A stretch of DNA of 64,000 nucleotides from Nocardioides alpinus (lineage in GTDB: Bacteria > Actinomycetota > Actinomycetes > Propionibacteriales > Nocardioidaceae), in assembly GCF_900112035.1 (NCBI RefSeq), contig NZ_FOKC01000004.1:62001-126000 (forward strand). The letters run 5' to 3'. The notes below the pieces were generated by a model. The model was given only the letters and a program-made list of their open reading frames with translations. It ran no database searches and was not told where the DNA came from. The position numbers were made by a program, and so were the translations under genes. Position 1 is the first letter of the stretch. Each line of letters begins with the position of its first letter. Positions 52,913-62,840 of this stretch are shown piece by piece.

Positions 52913-53823
52913 CAGCCCTCGCCCACGCTGCGGTCGACCCCGGGGGCGTCGACCCGGCGCCACCCGCGCCCGAGGCAGCCAAGCGGAGCTGGACGGCGTA
53001 CCTACTGCTCCTCCCCGGCGTCCTGTGGCTCGGCGTCTTCTTCCTCCTGCCGCTCGTCCAGCTGGCCGCGGTCAGCCTGCAGAGCCGCTACCCCGGCTTC
53101 GCCGGCTACTACTACCGCGACCTCAACTTCGCCAACTACGCCAGCGCGCTGACCGACTACGCCCCGCACTTCGCGCGGTCGTTCCTCTACGCCGGGCTCG
53201 CGACGCTGCTCGCCTTCGCGCTGGCCTACCCGCTGGCCTACGCCATGGCCTTCAAGGCGGGCAAGTGGCGCAACCTGATGATGATCTGCGTGATCGCGCC
53301 GTTCTTCACCTCCTTCATCCTGCGCACCTTCGCGTGGTCGCAGATCCTCGCCGACGAGGGCTGGGTCGTGGGCGGCCTGGAGCTCCTGCACCTGCTGCCG
53401 GGTGGACAGATCATCAACACGCCGGTCGCGGTCGTCGCCGGCCTGACCTACAACTTCCTGCCGTTCATGGTGCTGCCGATCTATGCCTCGCTCGAGCGTG
53501 CCGACCCGCGCGTGATCGAGGCCGGCGGCGACCTCTACGCCAACGGCTTCACCACGTTCCGGACCGTGACCCTGCCGATGTCGATGCCGGGCGTGCTCGC
53601 CGGCACGCTGCTGACCTTCATCCCCGCTGCCGGTGACTTCGTCAACATGGAGCTCCTCGGGCCTCAACAGGGGAAGATGGTCGGCAACGTCATCAACGAC
53701 CAGTTCCTCGCCATTCCCGGCGGCTACCCGGTCGCCGCCGCGCTGTCCTTCACGCTGATGGCCGCGATCCTGGTGATGGTCTTCCTCTACGTACGCCGCT
53801 TCGGCACCGAGGAGCTGGTGTGA
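52909..53823 (+). CDS. Polyamine ABC transporter permease (PotB-like)
   Basis: 304 residues with six membrane helices. The first helix is AYLLLLPGVLWLGVFFLLPLV in part (about 28-48). The EAA-type cytoplasmic loop is IEAGGDLYANGFTTFRTVTL (about 203-222), which docks on the ATPase. The start is GTG at 52909, overlapping the potA-like stop and preceded by GGAGG. It pairs with the next permease. Confidence 0.92.
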   Translation: MTALAHAAVDPGGVDPAPPAPEAAKRSWTAYLLLLPGVLWLGVFFLLPLVQLAAVSLQSRYPGFAGYYYRDLNFANYASALTDYAPHFARSFLYAGLATLLAFALAYPLAYAMAFKAGKWRNLMMICVIAPFFTSFILRTFAWSQILADEGWVVGGLELLHLLPGGQIINTPVAVVAGLTYNFLPFMVLPIYASLERADPRVIEAGGDLYANGFTTFRTVTLPMSMPGVLAGTLLTFIPAAGDFVNMELLGPQQGKMVGNVINDQFLAIPGGYPVAAALSFTLMAAILVMVFLYVRRFGTEELV

Positions 53824-53824
53824 G

Positions 53825-54694
53825 ATGAGCACCACGACGACCACCACCGCGAACGGGCCGGCCTACCGGCCGTCGGCCGCCAAGCGTGCCCAGGTCTGGC
53901 TCGCCAACCACTTCGCCATGCTCACCGCGATCCTGGTGCTGCTCTACCTGTTCCTGCCCGTGGCCTACACGTTCGCGTTCTCGTTCAACGACCACGGCAA
54001 GACCAACATCGTGTGGCAGGGCTTCACGTGGGAGCACTGGCAGGACCCGTGCGGGGTGCCCGGCGTCTGCGGGTCGCTGGTGACCTCGCTGCAGGTCGGT
54101 GCGATCTCCACCCTTGTGGCGACCGTGCTCGGCACGATGATGGCGCTCGCCATGGTCCGCTACCGCTTCCGCGGCAAGGCGGCCAGCAACGTGCTGATCT
54201 TCGTGCCGATGGCGACGCCCGAGATCGTGATGGGCGCCGCGCTGCTGACGATCTTCGTGCAGGGCTTCTCCAACATCGGCATCAGCCTCGGCTTCACGAC
54301 GATCGTCTTCGCCCACATCATGTTCTGCCTGAGCTTCGTGGTCGTGACGGTCAAGGCGCGGATCCAGTCCCTCGACCCGCGCATCGAGGAGGCGGCGCAG
54401 GACCTCTACGCCAGCCCGATGCAGACCTTCTGGAAGGTCACCTTCCCGCTGATCCTGCCCGGCATCGCCGGTGCCGCGATGCTCGCCTTCTCGCTGTCCT
54501 TCGACGACTTCATCATCACCAACTTCGTCTCCGGCAACGAGAGCACGTTCCCCAAGTTCGTCTACGTCGCCTCACGCCGGGGCATCCCCGCCGAGGCCAA
54601 CGTCATCGGGTTCTCGATGTTCGTGCTCGCCGTCCTCCTGGTGGTCGGCGCCCAGTTCGTCGGGTCGGTGCGGGCCTCGCGGGTCAAGGAATGA
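53825..54694 (+). CDS. Polyamine ABC transporter permease (PotC-like)
   Basis: 289 residues with six membrane helices. The EAA loop reads IEEAAQDLYASPMQTFWKVT (about 188-207), and the helix 1 region has AILVLLYLFLPVAYTFAFS. It starts 1 nt after the PotB-like stop. Its TGA overlaps a possible ATG of the next gene at 54691. Confidence 0.93.
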   Translation: MSTTTTTTANGPAYRPSAAKRAQVWLANHFAMLTAILVLLYLFLPVAYTFAFSFNDHGKTNIVWQGFTWEHWQDPCGVPGVCGSLVTSLQVGAISTLVATVLGTMMALAMVRYRFRGKAASNVLIFVPMATPEIVMGAALLTIFVQGFSNIGISLGFTTIVFAHIMFCLSFVVVTVKARIQSLDPRIEEAAQDLYASPMQTFWKVTFPLILPGIAGAAMLAFSLSFDDFIITNFVSGNESTFPKFVYVASRRGIPAEANVIGFSMFVLAVLLVVGAQFVGSVRASRVKE

Positions 54695-54708
54695 GTACGA
54701 GGAGCCAC

Positions 54709-56004
54709 ATGCCTGAGTCAGGGTCCGAACCGATGCGCGTGCTGATGGTCGGCGCCGGTGGCGTCGGCGACGCCGCAGCGAGGATCGCCGTCGAGCGCGA
54801 CTTCTTCGAGGCGTGGGTCGTCGCCGACTACGACCTCGGGCGCGCCGAGCACACCGTCGCCGCGGCGACCGGACGGCGCAGCGGCGAGGAACGCTTCAGC
54901 GCCGCGCAGGTCGACGCGTCCGACGCCGACGCGGTGGGCGCACTGGCACGCGAGGTCCGCGCGACGCACGTCTTCAACGCCGTCGACCCGCGCTTCGTGA
55001 TGCCGATCTTCACCGGCGCCCTGGCGGCCGGGGCGAACTACCTCGACATGGCGATGAGCCTGTCCGCACCGCACCCCGATGCGCCCTACGAGAAGGTCGG
55101 CATCAAGCTCGGCGACGAGCAGTTCGCCCTGGCCGGCGAGTGGGAGGCAGCCGGAAGGCTGGCGCTGCTCGGCATCGGTGTCGAGCCCGGTCTCTCCGAC
55201 GTCTTCGCGCGCTACGCCGCCGACGAGCTGTTCGACCACATCGATGAGCTCGGCACCCGTGACGGCGCCAACCTGGTGATCCGCGACGACGACGGCAACG
55301 AGGTGTTCGCGCCCGGTTTCTCGATGTGGACGATCATCGAGGAGTGCCTCAACCCGCCCGTGGTGTGGGAGCGGGAGAGGGGCGGTGGTGACCTGGAGTC
55401 GGGGTTCTTCACGCTGCCGCCCTTCTCCGAGCCCGAGGTCTTCGACTTCCCGGAGGGGATCGGTCCGGTCGAGTGCGTGCACGTCGAGCACGAGGAGGTG
55501 CTCCTCATGCCGCGCTGGGTCGACGCCGACCGGGTGACGTTCAAGTACGGCCTGGGCGAGGAGATGATCAGCATCCTGCGCACGCTCCACACCCTCGGGC
55601 TCGACTCCACCGAGCCGGTCACGGTCAAGGGGGTGCAGGTGTCACCACGCGACGTGGTGGCCGCCTGCCTGCCCGATCCCGCGACGATCGGTCCCCGGAT
55701 GGAGGGCAAGACCTGCGCGGGGCTGTGGGTCACCGGCACCGGCAAGGACGGCGCCCCGCGCTCGACGTACCTCTACCACGTGGTCGACAACGCCGACACG
55801 ATGCGCGACTACGGCGCCCAGTGCGTGGTGTGGCAGACCGCCATCAACCCGGTGGTCGCCCTCGAGCTGCTGGCCACCGGCACCTGGTCGGGCACGGGCG
55901 TGCTCGGTCCCGAGGCGCTGGCGCCGAAGCCGTTCCTCGACCTGCTCGCCGCACCCAAGCCCGAGGGATACGGGTCCCCCTGGGGGATCGAGGAGAAGTC
56001 ATGA
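54709..56004 (+). CDS. Saccharopine dehydrogenase family oxidoreductase
   Basis: 431 residues. The N-terminal NAD(P) fold has MRVLMVGAGGVGDAAARIAV (about 9-28), and the catalytic/substrate domain contains GANYLDMAMS and the conserved GIGVEPGLSDVFARYAADEL. The family includes saccharopine dehydrogenase, carboxynorspermidine synthase and homospermidine-type enzymes that make or split secondary amines. In this GABA/polyamine setting it could act on an N-carboxyalkyl or spermidine-like intermediate, but the substrate is not known. ATG 54709 is chosen because GAGGAG lies 5 nt upstream; ATG 54691, overlapping the PotC-like stop, would add 6 residues. Confidence 0.85.
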   Translation: MPESGSEPMRVLMVGAGGVGDAAARIAVERDFFEAWVVADYDLGRAEHTVAAATGRRSGEERFSAAQVDASDADAVGALAREVRATHVFNAVDPRFVMPIFTGALAAGANYLDMAMSLSAPHPDAPYEKVGIKLGDEQFALAGEWEAAGRLALLGIGVEPGLSDVFARYAADELFDHIDELGTRDGANLVIRDDDGNEVFAPGFSMWTIIEECLNPPVVWERERGGGDLESGFFTLPPFSEPEVFDFPEGIGPVECVHVEHEEVLLMPRWVDADRVTFKYGLGEEMISILRTLHTLGLDSTEPVTVKGVQVSPRDVVAACLPDPATIGPRMEGKTCAGLWVTGTGKDGAPRSTYLYHVVDNADTMRDYGAQCVVWQTAINPVVALELLATGTWSGTGVLGPEALAPKPFLDLLAAPKPEGYGSPWGIEEKS

Positions 56005-56069
56005 GCACCCCACGACGTTCTTCTCCCCGCTCCGCTCCTCCGAACAACGCCGTAGGGACCCCGCAATGA
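56001..56069 (+). CDS. 22-codon bridging ORF between the saccharopine dehydrogenase-like gene and gabT
   Basis: ATG at 56001 overlaps the previous TGA, and its own TGA overlaps the gabT ATG at 56066, so ATGA joins exist at both ends. The product would be 22 residues, Ser/Pro/Arg-rich (starts MSTPRRSS, ends AVGTPQ). This looks like a translational relay that keeps ribosomes moving across the gap. Protein function is doubtful. Confidence 0.45.
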   Translation: MSTPRRSSPRSAPPNNAVGTPQ

Positions 56070-57415
56070 CGCTCTCACAGGAACGGATCCTCGCCACCGA
56101 GATCCCCGGCCCCCGCTCGCGCGCGCTCCAGGAGCGCAAGGTGGCGGCGGTCTCGGCCGGGGTCGGCACCACGCTGCCGGTGTACGTCGAGCAGGCGGGC
56201 GGCGGCATCCTCCGCGACGTCGACGGCAACCAGCTCATCGACTTCGGGTCGGGCATCGCGGTCACCACGGTCGGCAATGCCGCGCCGCGGGTCGTCGAGG
56301 CGGTGCAGCGGCAGGTCGCCGACTTCACCCACACCTGCTTCATGGTCACTCCCTACGAGGAGTACATCGACGTCTGCGAGAAGCTCGCCGAGCTCACCCC
56401 CGGCGGCCACGAGAAGCGCTCGGCGCTCTTCAACTCCGGCGCCGAGGCGGTCGAGAACGCGGTCAAGGTGGCGCGCCACCACACCGGTCGCGACGCGATC
56501 GTGGTCTTCGACCACGCCTACCACGGGCGTACGAACCTCACGATGGCGCTGACCGCCAAGAACATGCCCTACAAGCACGGCTTCGGGCCGTTCGCCGGGG
56601 AGATCTACCGCGCCCCCATGGCCTACCCCTACCGCTGGCCGGGCGGCGCCGAGGCGTGCGCCGACGAGGCCTTCGACGCCTTCGTCACCACCGTCCACAC
56701 ACAGGTGGGCGAGGACAACTGCGCCGCCGTCCTGATCGAGCCGATCCAGGGCGAGGGCGGCTTCATCGTGCCACCCGCGGGCTGGCTGGCGCGGGTGGCC
56801 GACTGGTGTCGCGACCAGGGGATCCTCCTCATCGCCGACGAGATCCAGACCGGCTTCGCGCGCACCGGCGACTGGTTCGCGTGCGAGCACGAGGGCGTCG
56901 TGCCGGACCTGGTGACCACCGCCAAGGGCATGGCCGGAGGCCTCCCCCTGGCTGCTGTCACCGGCCGCGCCGAGGTGATGGACTCCGTCCACGTCGGCGG
57001 ACTCGGCGGCACCTACGGCGGCAACCCGGTGGCGTGCGCCGCCGCCCTCGCCGCCATCGGCACCATGGAGGACCTCGACCTCCCTGCCCGCGCCCGGGAG
57101 ATCGAGGCGATCTTCGTGCCCCGCCTCCAGGCCCTCGCCGACCGCCACCCCGACCGGGTGGGCGACATCCGGGGCCGCGGCGCGATGCTGGCCGTCGAGC
57201 TGGTCAGCGACGGCGCCGGACGTACGCCCGACGCGGCGCTCGCGGGCGCCGTGCACCGCGCCTGCTCGGCGCAGGGGCTGGTGACGCTCACCTGCGGCAC
57301 CTTCGGCAACGTGTTCCGCTTCCTCCCCCCGCTCTCCATCGACGACCGCCTCCTGTCGGAGGGCCTCGACATCTTCGAGGCCGCCTTCGACGAGGCAGCC
57401 GCCGCACGCCAGTGA
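56066..57415 (+). CDS. gabT: 4-aminobutyrate aminotransferase
   Basis: 449 residues. SGAEAVENAVKVARHHTGRD (about 128-147) binds PLP phosphate, LIADEIQTGFARTGDWFA carries the PLP Asp, and the PLP Lys is in TTAKGMAGGLPLAAVTGRAE. GxGIAVTTVG near the N-terminus and RGRGAMLAVELV near the C-terminus match GabT. It converts GABA plus 2-oxoglutarate to succinate semialdehyde plus glutamate. GTAGGG lies 7 nt upstream. It is followed by gabD after 12 nt. Confidence 0.93.
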   Translation: MTLSQERILATEIPGPRSRALQERKVAAVSAGVGTTLPVYVEQAGGGILRDVDGNQLIDFGSGIAVTTVGNAAPRVVEAVQRQVADFTHTCFMVTPYEEYIDVCEKLAELTPGGHEKRSALFNSGAEAVENAVKVARHHTGRDAIVVFDHAYHGRTNLTMALTAKNMPYKHGFGPFAGEIYRAPMAYPYRWPGGAEACADEAFDAFVTTVHTQVGEDNCAAVLIEPIQGEGGFIVPPAGWLARVADWCRDQGILLIADEIQTGFARTGDWFACEHEGVVPDLVTTAKGMAGGLPLAAVTGRAEVMDSVHVGGLGGTYGGNPVACAAALAAIGTMEDLDLPARAREIEAIFVPRLQALADRHPDRVGDIRGRGAMLAVELVSDGAGRTPDAALAGAVHRACSAQGLVTLTCGTFGNVFRFLPPLSIDDRLLSEGLDIFEAAFDEAAAARQ

Positions 57416-57427
57416 GAGGCTGCTGAC

Positions 57428-58876
57428 ATGCCTGACCTGATCGAGACCGTGCCCCGACAGCTCCTCATCGGCGGCGAGTGGGTGGATGCCGCCGGAGGCG
57501 CGACCTTCGAGGTGACCAACCCTGCCGACGACGAGGTGCTCACCCGCATCGCCGACGGTGCGCCGGCTGACGGCGAGCGCGCCCTGGCCGCCGCGGCCGC
57601 TGCCCAGAAGGAGTGGGCGGCGACCGAGCCCCGCACGCGCGGCGAGATCCTGCGCAGCGCCTTCGAGCTGCTCACCGAGCGGGCCGACGACTTCGCCCGG
57701 TTGATGACGCTCGAGATGGGCAAGACGCTGGCCGAGGCGAAGGGCGAGGTCGCCTACGGCGCCGAGTTCTTCCGGTGGTTCTCCGAGGAGGCCGTCCGGA
57801 TCCACGGCCGCTACTCCCCCGCGCCCGCCGGCAACACCCGCCTGATCACGATGAAGGCGCCCGTGGGCCCCACGCTGATGATCACGCCCTGGAACTTCCC
57901 GCTGGCGATGGGGACCCGCAAGATCGGGCCGGCGATCGCCGCCGGCTGCACCATGGTGGTCAAGCCGGCCCACGAGACCCCGCTGACCATGCTGGCGCTG
58001 GCGGCGCTGATGGAGGAGGTCGGGCTCCCGCCGGGCGTGCTCAACGTCGTCACCACCACCGACTCCGGCGGGGTGTGCGAGCCGATCATCCGCGACCCCC
58101 GGCTGCGCAAGCTGACCTTCACCGGCTCGACCGCGGTGGGCAAGGTGCTGGTGGCCCAGGCCTCGGAGCAGCTGCTGCGCGTGTCGATGGAGCTCGGCGG
58201 CAACGCCCCGTTCATCGTCTTCGGCGATGCCGACCTCGACGCAGCCGTCGACGGCGCGATGCTCGCCAAGATGCGCAACATCGGCGAGGCCTGCACCTCG
58301 GCCAACCGCTTCCTCGTGCACTCCTCGGTCGCCGAGGAGTTCGCCGGGCGGTTCGCCGAGCGGATGGGCGCCCTCACCGTCGGCGACGGCACCGAGGAGG
58401 GCGTCGACGTCGGGCCCCTCATCACCGAGAAGGCCAGGGCCGGCGTGCACGAGCTGGTGGAGGACGCCGTCTCGGCGGGGGCGACCGCGCTCGTCGGTGG
58501 CAAGGTCCCCGAGGGGCCGGGCCACTTCTACCCGCCCACGGTGCTGGTCGACGTACCCGAGTCGGCGCGCGTGTTCCGCGAGGAGATCTTCGGACCGGTC
58601 GCGCCGATCACCACCTTCGACAGCGAGGCCGAGGCGATCGAGCGCGCCAACGACACCGAGTACGGCCTGGTGGCCTACGTCTTCTCCCGGGGGCACGCCC
58701 GCGTGCTGCGGGTCAGCGAGGCGCTGGAGTTCGGCATGGTCGGGGTCAACACCGGCATCGTGTCCAACCCCGCCGCACCCTTCGGCGGGGTCAAGCACTC
58801 CGGCTTCGGCCGCGAGGGCGGCTTCGAGGGCATCGAGGAGTACCTCGAGACCAAGTACGTCGGCAGCGCGCTGTGA
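57428..58876 (+). CDS. gabD: Succinate-semialdehyde dehydrogenase
   Basis: 482 residues. The GabD-type features are TPWNFPLAMGTRKIGPAIAA (about 154-173), Glu in SMELGGNAPFIVFGDADLD and Cys in GEACTSANRFLVHSSVAEEF. The C-terminus has NTGIVSNPAAPFGGVKHSGF, characteristic of the GabD/SSADH-I group. It oxidises succinate semialdehyde to succinate, completing GABA breakdown to the TCA cycle. It lies 12 nt after gabT and overlaps the next aminotransferase by 4 nt (GTGA). Confidence 0.92.
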   Translation: MPDLIETVPRQLLIGGEWVDAAGGATFEVTNPADDEVLTRIADGAPADGERALAAAAAAQKEWAATEPRTRGEILRSAFELLTERADDFARLMTLEMGKTLAEAKGEVAYGAEFFRWFSEEAVRIHGRYSPAPAGNTRLITMKAPVGPTLMITPWNFPLAMGTRKIGPAIAAGCTMVVKPAHETPLTMLALAALMEEVGLPPGVLNVVTTTDSGGVCEPIIRDPRLRKLTFTGSTAVGKVLVAQASEQLLRVSMELGGNAPFIVFGDADLDAAVDGAMLAKMRNIGEACTSANRFLVHSSVAEEFAGRFAERMGALTVGDGTEEGVDVGPLITEKARAGVHELVEDAVSAGATALVGGKVPEGPGHFYPPTVLVDVPESARVFREEIFGPVAPITTFDSEAEAIERANDTEYGLVAYVFSRGHARVLRVSEALEFGMVGVNTGIVSNPAAPFGGVKHSGFGREGGFEGIEEYLETKYVGSAL

Positions 58877-60246
58877 GCCCGGCCGCGACCAGCATCGACC
58901 GTGCCCGCCTCGCGGCACTGCACGCCGCGGAGGAGCAGCGCTTCGTCGACCTGCACCCCACCTCGGCGCGGCTCGCCGCGGAGGCCGGCGAGCACCTCCT
59001 GGCCGGCGTCCCGATGCCGTGGATGACCCGCTGGCCGGGTTCGTTCCCCCTGTTCGTGGAGTCTGCGGCGGGCGGCGGCTTCACCGACGTCGACGGCATC
59101 TCCTACGTCGACCTGTGCCTGGGTGACACCGGGTCGATGACCGGCCACTGCCTGCCGGCGGTCGCGGACGCCGTGCGCGAGCGCACCGAGCGCGGCATCA
59201 CCACGATGCTCCCCTCGACCGACGCGTCCTGGGTCGCCGGCGAGCTCAGCCGCCGCTTCGGTCTCCCCCGCTGGCAGATGGCGATGACCGCCACCGACGC
59301 CAACCGCTTCGTCCTGCGCTTCGCGCGCCACCTGACGGGTCGCCCGAAGATCGCGGTGATGGACTGGTGCTACCACGGCACCGTCGACGAGACCCTGGGC
59401 GTGCTCGAGCACGGCCGGGCCGGTGACCGGGTCGTGGCCCGCCCCGGCGCGCTGGGCCCGCAGGTCGACGTCGCCCTCACGACCGCGGTCGTGCCGTTCA
59501 ACGACCTCGACGCGCTCGAGGCACGGCTCGCCGAGGGCGACGTCGCCTGCCTGCTGATGGAGCCGGCACTGACCAACATCGGCATCGTGCTGCCCGACGA
59601 GGGCTATCTCGCGGGGGTCCGCGAGATCACCCGCCGGCACGGCGTGCTCCTGGTCAACGACGAGACCCACACGATCTGCGCCGGTCCGGGCGGCGCGACC
59701 GCCGCCTGGGACCTCGACCCTGACTTCGTCGTGATCGGCAAGCCGATCGGCGGCGGCATCCCCGTCGCGGCGTACGGCATGAGCGCGGAGGTCGCCGCAC
59801 AGCTGGAGGGTCCGATGCTGGGCCACGACATCGACGTCGCGGGCGTCGGCGGCACGCTGTCCGGCTCCGCGCTCGCCATGGCGGCCGTACGGGCGACCCT
59901 GTCGACGGCCCTGCGCCAGGAGGACTTCGACGTCGCCGTTCCGCTGGCCGAGCTCTTCACCGACGGCATCCGCGGCGTCATCGACGAGCACGGCCTCCCG
60001 TGGCACGTCCAGCGGCTCGGGTGCCGTGCCGAGTACTGGTTCTGCCCGCCGCCCCGCGGCGGGGCCGAGGCAGCCGCGGCCGTGGACGAGGAGCTCGACG
60101 CGTTCTTCCACCTCTGGACGGTCAACCGGGGCGTGCTGCTCGCGCCGTTCCACAACATGTCGCTCTTCTCGCCCTTCCACACCTCCGCCGACGTCGACGC
60201 CCACACGTCCGCGTTCCGGGGTGCGGTCGAGGCCCTCGTCGGCTGA
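58873..60246 (+). CDS. Class III aminotransferase, glutamate-1-semialdehyde aminomutase-like
   Basis: 457 residues. YVDLCLGDTGSMTGHCLPAV (about 77-96), the PLP region MTATDANRFVLRFARHLTGR and the PLP Lys segment FVVIGKPIGGGIPVAAYGMS resemble glutamate-1-semialdehyde 2,1-aminomutases. However, the N-terminal about 60 residues and the C-terminus (NRGVLLAPFHNMSLFSPFHT) differ from HemL. The location after gabD suggests a side branch of amine catabolism rather than heme synthesis. The start is GTG at 58873. It is the last gene of the rightward operon; the substrate is unknown. Confidence 0.82.
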   Translation: MSPAATSIDRARLAALHAAEEQRFVDLHPTSARLAAEAGEHLLAGVPMPWMTRWPGSFPLFVESAAGGGFTDVDGISYVDLCLGDTGSMTGHCLPAVADAVRERTERGITTMLPSTDASWVAGELSRRFGLPRWQMAMTATDANRFVLRFARHLTGRPKIAVMDWCYHGTVDETLGVLEHGRAGDRVVARPGALGPQVDVALTTAVVPFNDLDALEARLAEGDVACLLMEPALTNIGIVLPDEGYLAGVREITRRHGVLLVNDETHTICAGPGGATAAWDLDPDFVVIGKPIGGGIPVAAYGMSAEVAAQLEGPMLGHDIDVAGVGGTLSGSALAMAAVRATLSTALRQEDFDVAVPLAELFTDGIRGVIDEHGLPWHVQRLGCRAEYWFCPPPRGGAEAAAAVDEELDAFFHLWTVNRGVLLAPFHNMSLFSPFHTSADVDAHTSAFRGAVEALVG

Positions 60247-60280
60247 CCTGACGGACTCGCGTGCCCCCGGGGGTTCGGGC

Positions 60281-60868
60281 TCAGGTTCCCGGTGCGCCGA
60301 TGACCCCTGCCGCCCGCGCCGCCTCGGCGTAGGCGGCGGCCAGCGTGTCGACGCTCTCGTGGGCGTTGAGGCCCGACGGGTTGGGCACGACGAAGACCCG
60401 GGAGTCGCCCCAGCCCTCGGGCTGCTCGCCGACGCGGGCGCGACGCTCGCCGAACGCGGAGCGGTAGGCCGTGACGCCGGCGATCGCCACCACGTCCGGA
60501 CGCCGCTCGGCCACGAGTGCCCGCAGCCGTTGCCCGCCCAGCCGCAGCTCCTCCGGCGTCAGCTCGTCGGCGCGGGCGGTGGCCCGTGCCGCCACGTTGG
60601 TGATGCCGATCCCCTGCCGCACGAGGGCGTCGCGGTCAGCGGCGGTCATGCCCGCGGACGGGTCGACCGGCTCCGTCAGGATCCCGGCGCGCAGGAGCGC
60701 GGGATAGAAGCGGTTGCCCGGTCGGGCGAAGTGGGTCTGGGTCGCCGCCGTCCACAGCCCGGGGTTGATCCCCACGAACAGCAACCGCAACGGCTGCCCG
60801 GCCTCGGGCAGGAGGTCGGGGACCTCGATGTCGCGGAACGTCTCCAGCTCGGCCCTCGTGAACCCCAT
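60281..60868 (-). CDS. mug: Mismatch-specific G/U(T) DNA glycosylase (Mug-like)
   Basis: 195 residues. The catalytic motif LLFVGINPGLWTAATQTHFA (about 29-48) is the Mug/TDG GINPG signature, followed by RPGNRFYPAL, and the second motif VPNPSGLNAHES lies near residue 160. The enzyme removes uracil or thymine opposite G. The start is ATG at 60868 (MGFTRAELET), 6 nt after a CACGAT hexamer, so it is probably leaderless. It converges on the catabolic operon and diverges from the small gene at 60938 across only 69 nt. Confidence 0.9.
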   Translation of the reverse strand: MGFTRAELETFRDIEVPDLLPEAGQPLRLLFVGINPGLWTAATQTHFARPGNRFYPALLRAGILTEPVDPSAGMTAADRDALVRQGIGITNVAARATARADELTPEELRLGGQRLRALVAERRPDVVAIAGVTAYRSAFGERRARVGEQPEGWGDSRVFVVPNPSGLNAHESVDTLAAAYAEAARAAGVIGAPGT

Positions 60869-60874
60869 GGCACC

Positions 60875-60880
60875 ATCGTG
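60875..60880 (-). promoter_or_regulatory. -10 element CACGAT of the mug gene
   Basis: Reading leftward, CACGAT lies 6 nt before the ATG at 60868. The first base departs from TAnnnT. It is back-to-back with the TACGGT element at 60926. Confidence 0.45.
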
Positions 60881-60925
60881 CCGGGTCGCGTTCCGCCGGC
60901 TCTCGCCGACGCCCGGATCCGGGCG

Positions 60926-60931
60926 TACGGT
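60926..60931 (+). promoter_or_regulatory. -10 element TACGGT of the small membrane-associated protein gene
   Basis: TACGGT lies 6 nt before the ATG at 60938 and no ribosome binding site intervenes, so initiation is probably leaderless. Confidence 0.55.
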
Positions 60932-60937
60932 GAGTGG

Positions 60938-61360
60938 ATGCGGAGCTGGCTCCAGGACTTCGGTCTGCTGCTGCTGGCCTGGATCGCGATCCAGGTCGTC
61001 TTCGACGCGGTGTTCTGCAGCCCCTGGGAGTGGGAGCGGCGGACCGTCGGGCGACTCCTCCGGCGCGTGAGACCCACGCCCCACACGGCCGAGGTGGTGC
61101 GGCTCCGCCGGCCCATCGAGCAGGTGGGCGCCGACGTACGCCGCCTGCGTCGGGCGTTCGGCCAGGAGGGCATGCGCTTCGCGAAGTACGAAGGGACCCG
61201 ACAGGCCTACGACGGCGTCCTCGCCGAGGCGGCCGACACCCTCGAGCTCACCCACTTCCTGGCCGACCTGCCGCCCGGCGTCGACCGGGACCTCGAGCGC
61301 GTACGGGTCGAGGGGCTCCTCGAGGACGCCGGGCTGCTCCCGCCGCTGCACGCCGCCTGA
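60938..61360 (+). CDS. Small protein with one N-terminal membrane helix, function unknown
   Basis: 140 residues. A hydrophobic N-terminal stretch (about 7-25, FGLLLLAWIAIQVVFDAVF) is likely a membrane anchor, followed by a basic, helix-rich cytoplasmic part (VRPTPHTAEVVRLRRPIEQV; RRLRRAFGQEGMRFAKYEGT) that could form a coiled coil or bind nucleic acid. I recognise no domain. It is monocistronic with a leaderless-type promoter, divergent from mug, and lies just outside the tuf terminator. Confidence 0.7.
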   Translation: MRSWLQDFGLLLLAWIAIQVVFDAVFCSPWEWERRTVGRLLRRVRPTPHTAEVVRLRRPIEQVGADVRRLRRAFGQEGMRFAKYEGTRQAYDGVLAEAADTLELTHFLADLPPGVDRDLERVRVEGLLEDAGLLPPLHAA

Positions 61361-61500
61361 GCCGGGCGCCCCTGCGTGTCGGACAGGACAAACCCCATCC
61401 ACCGGAGGGGGCGGCCCGCCTGCCGGTGCTCAGGGAGGTCGACTTCGTCCTGTCGGACGCGCACGCCCGCACCTGGTCGTACGCACTGCCAGGGAAGCAC

Positions 61501-61534
61501 GAGACCCCGCCTCCCTTGCGGGAGACGGGGTCTC
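61501..61534. terminator. Terminator between tuf and the small membrane protein gene
   Basis: GAGACCCCG/CGGGGTCTC arms enclose CTCCC/GGGAG around a TTGC loop, a nearly perfect 14-bp stem. It can terminate tuf (minus) and the converging small gene (plus). Confidence 0.85.
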
Positions 61535-61568
61535 GGATGATGCGGTGCCGGTCAGTGACCGGCGGTGA

Positions 61569-62762
<1,194 letters not shown>

Positions 62763-62840
62763 TGGGGCTCCTCCTGGTTGGGTTTGTACTGAAATCGTGG
62801 ATGTGGAACGGGTGGTGCTGGACCGAGGGTCCGGGTGGAA

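Noticed and set aside
58873..60246. Calling the last island aminotransferase hemL
   Set aside because: The PLP segment is HemL-like, but the N- and C-terminal regions and the catabolic operon context do not fit heme synthesis.
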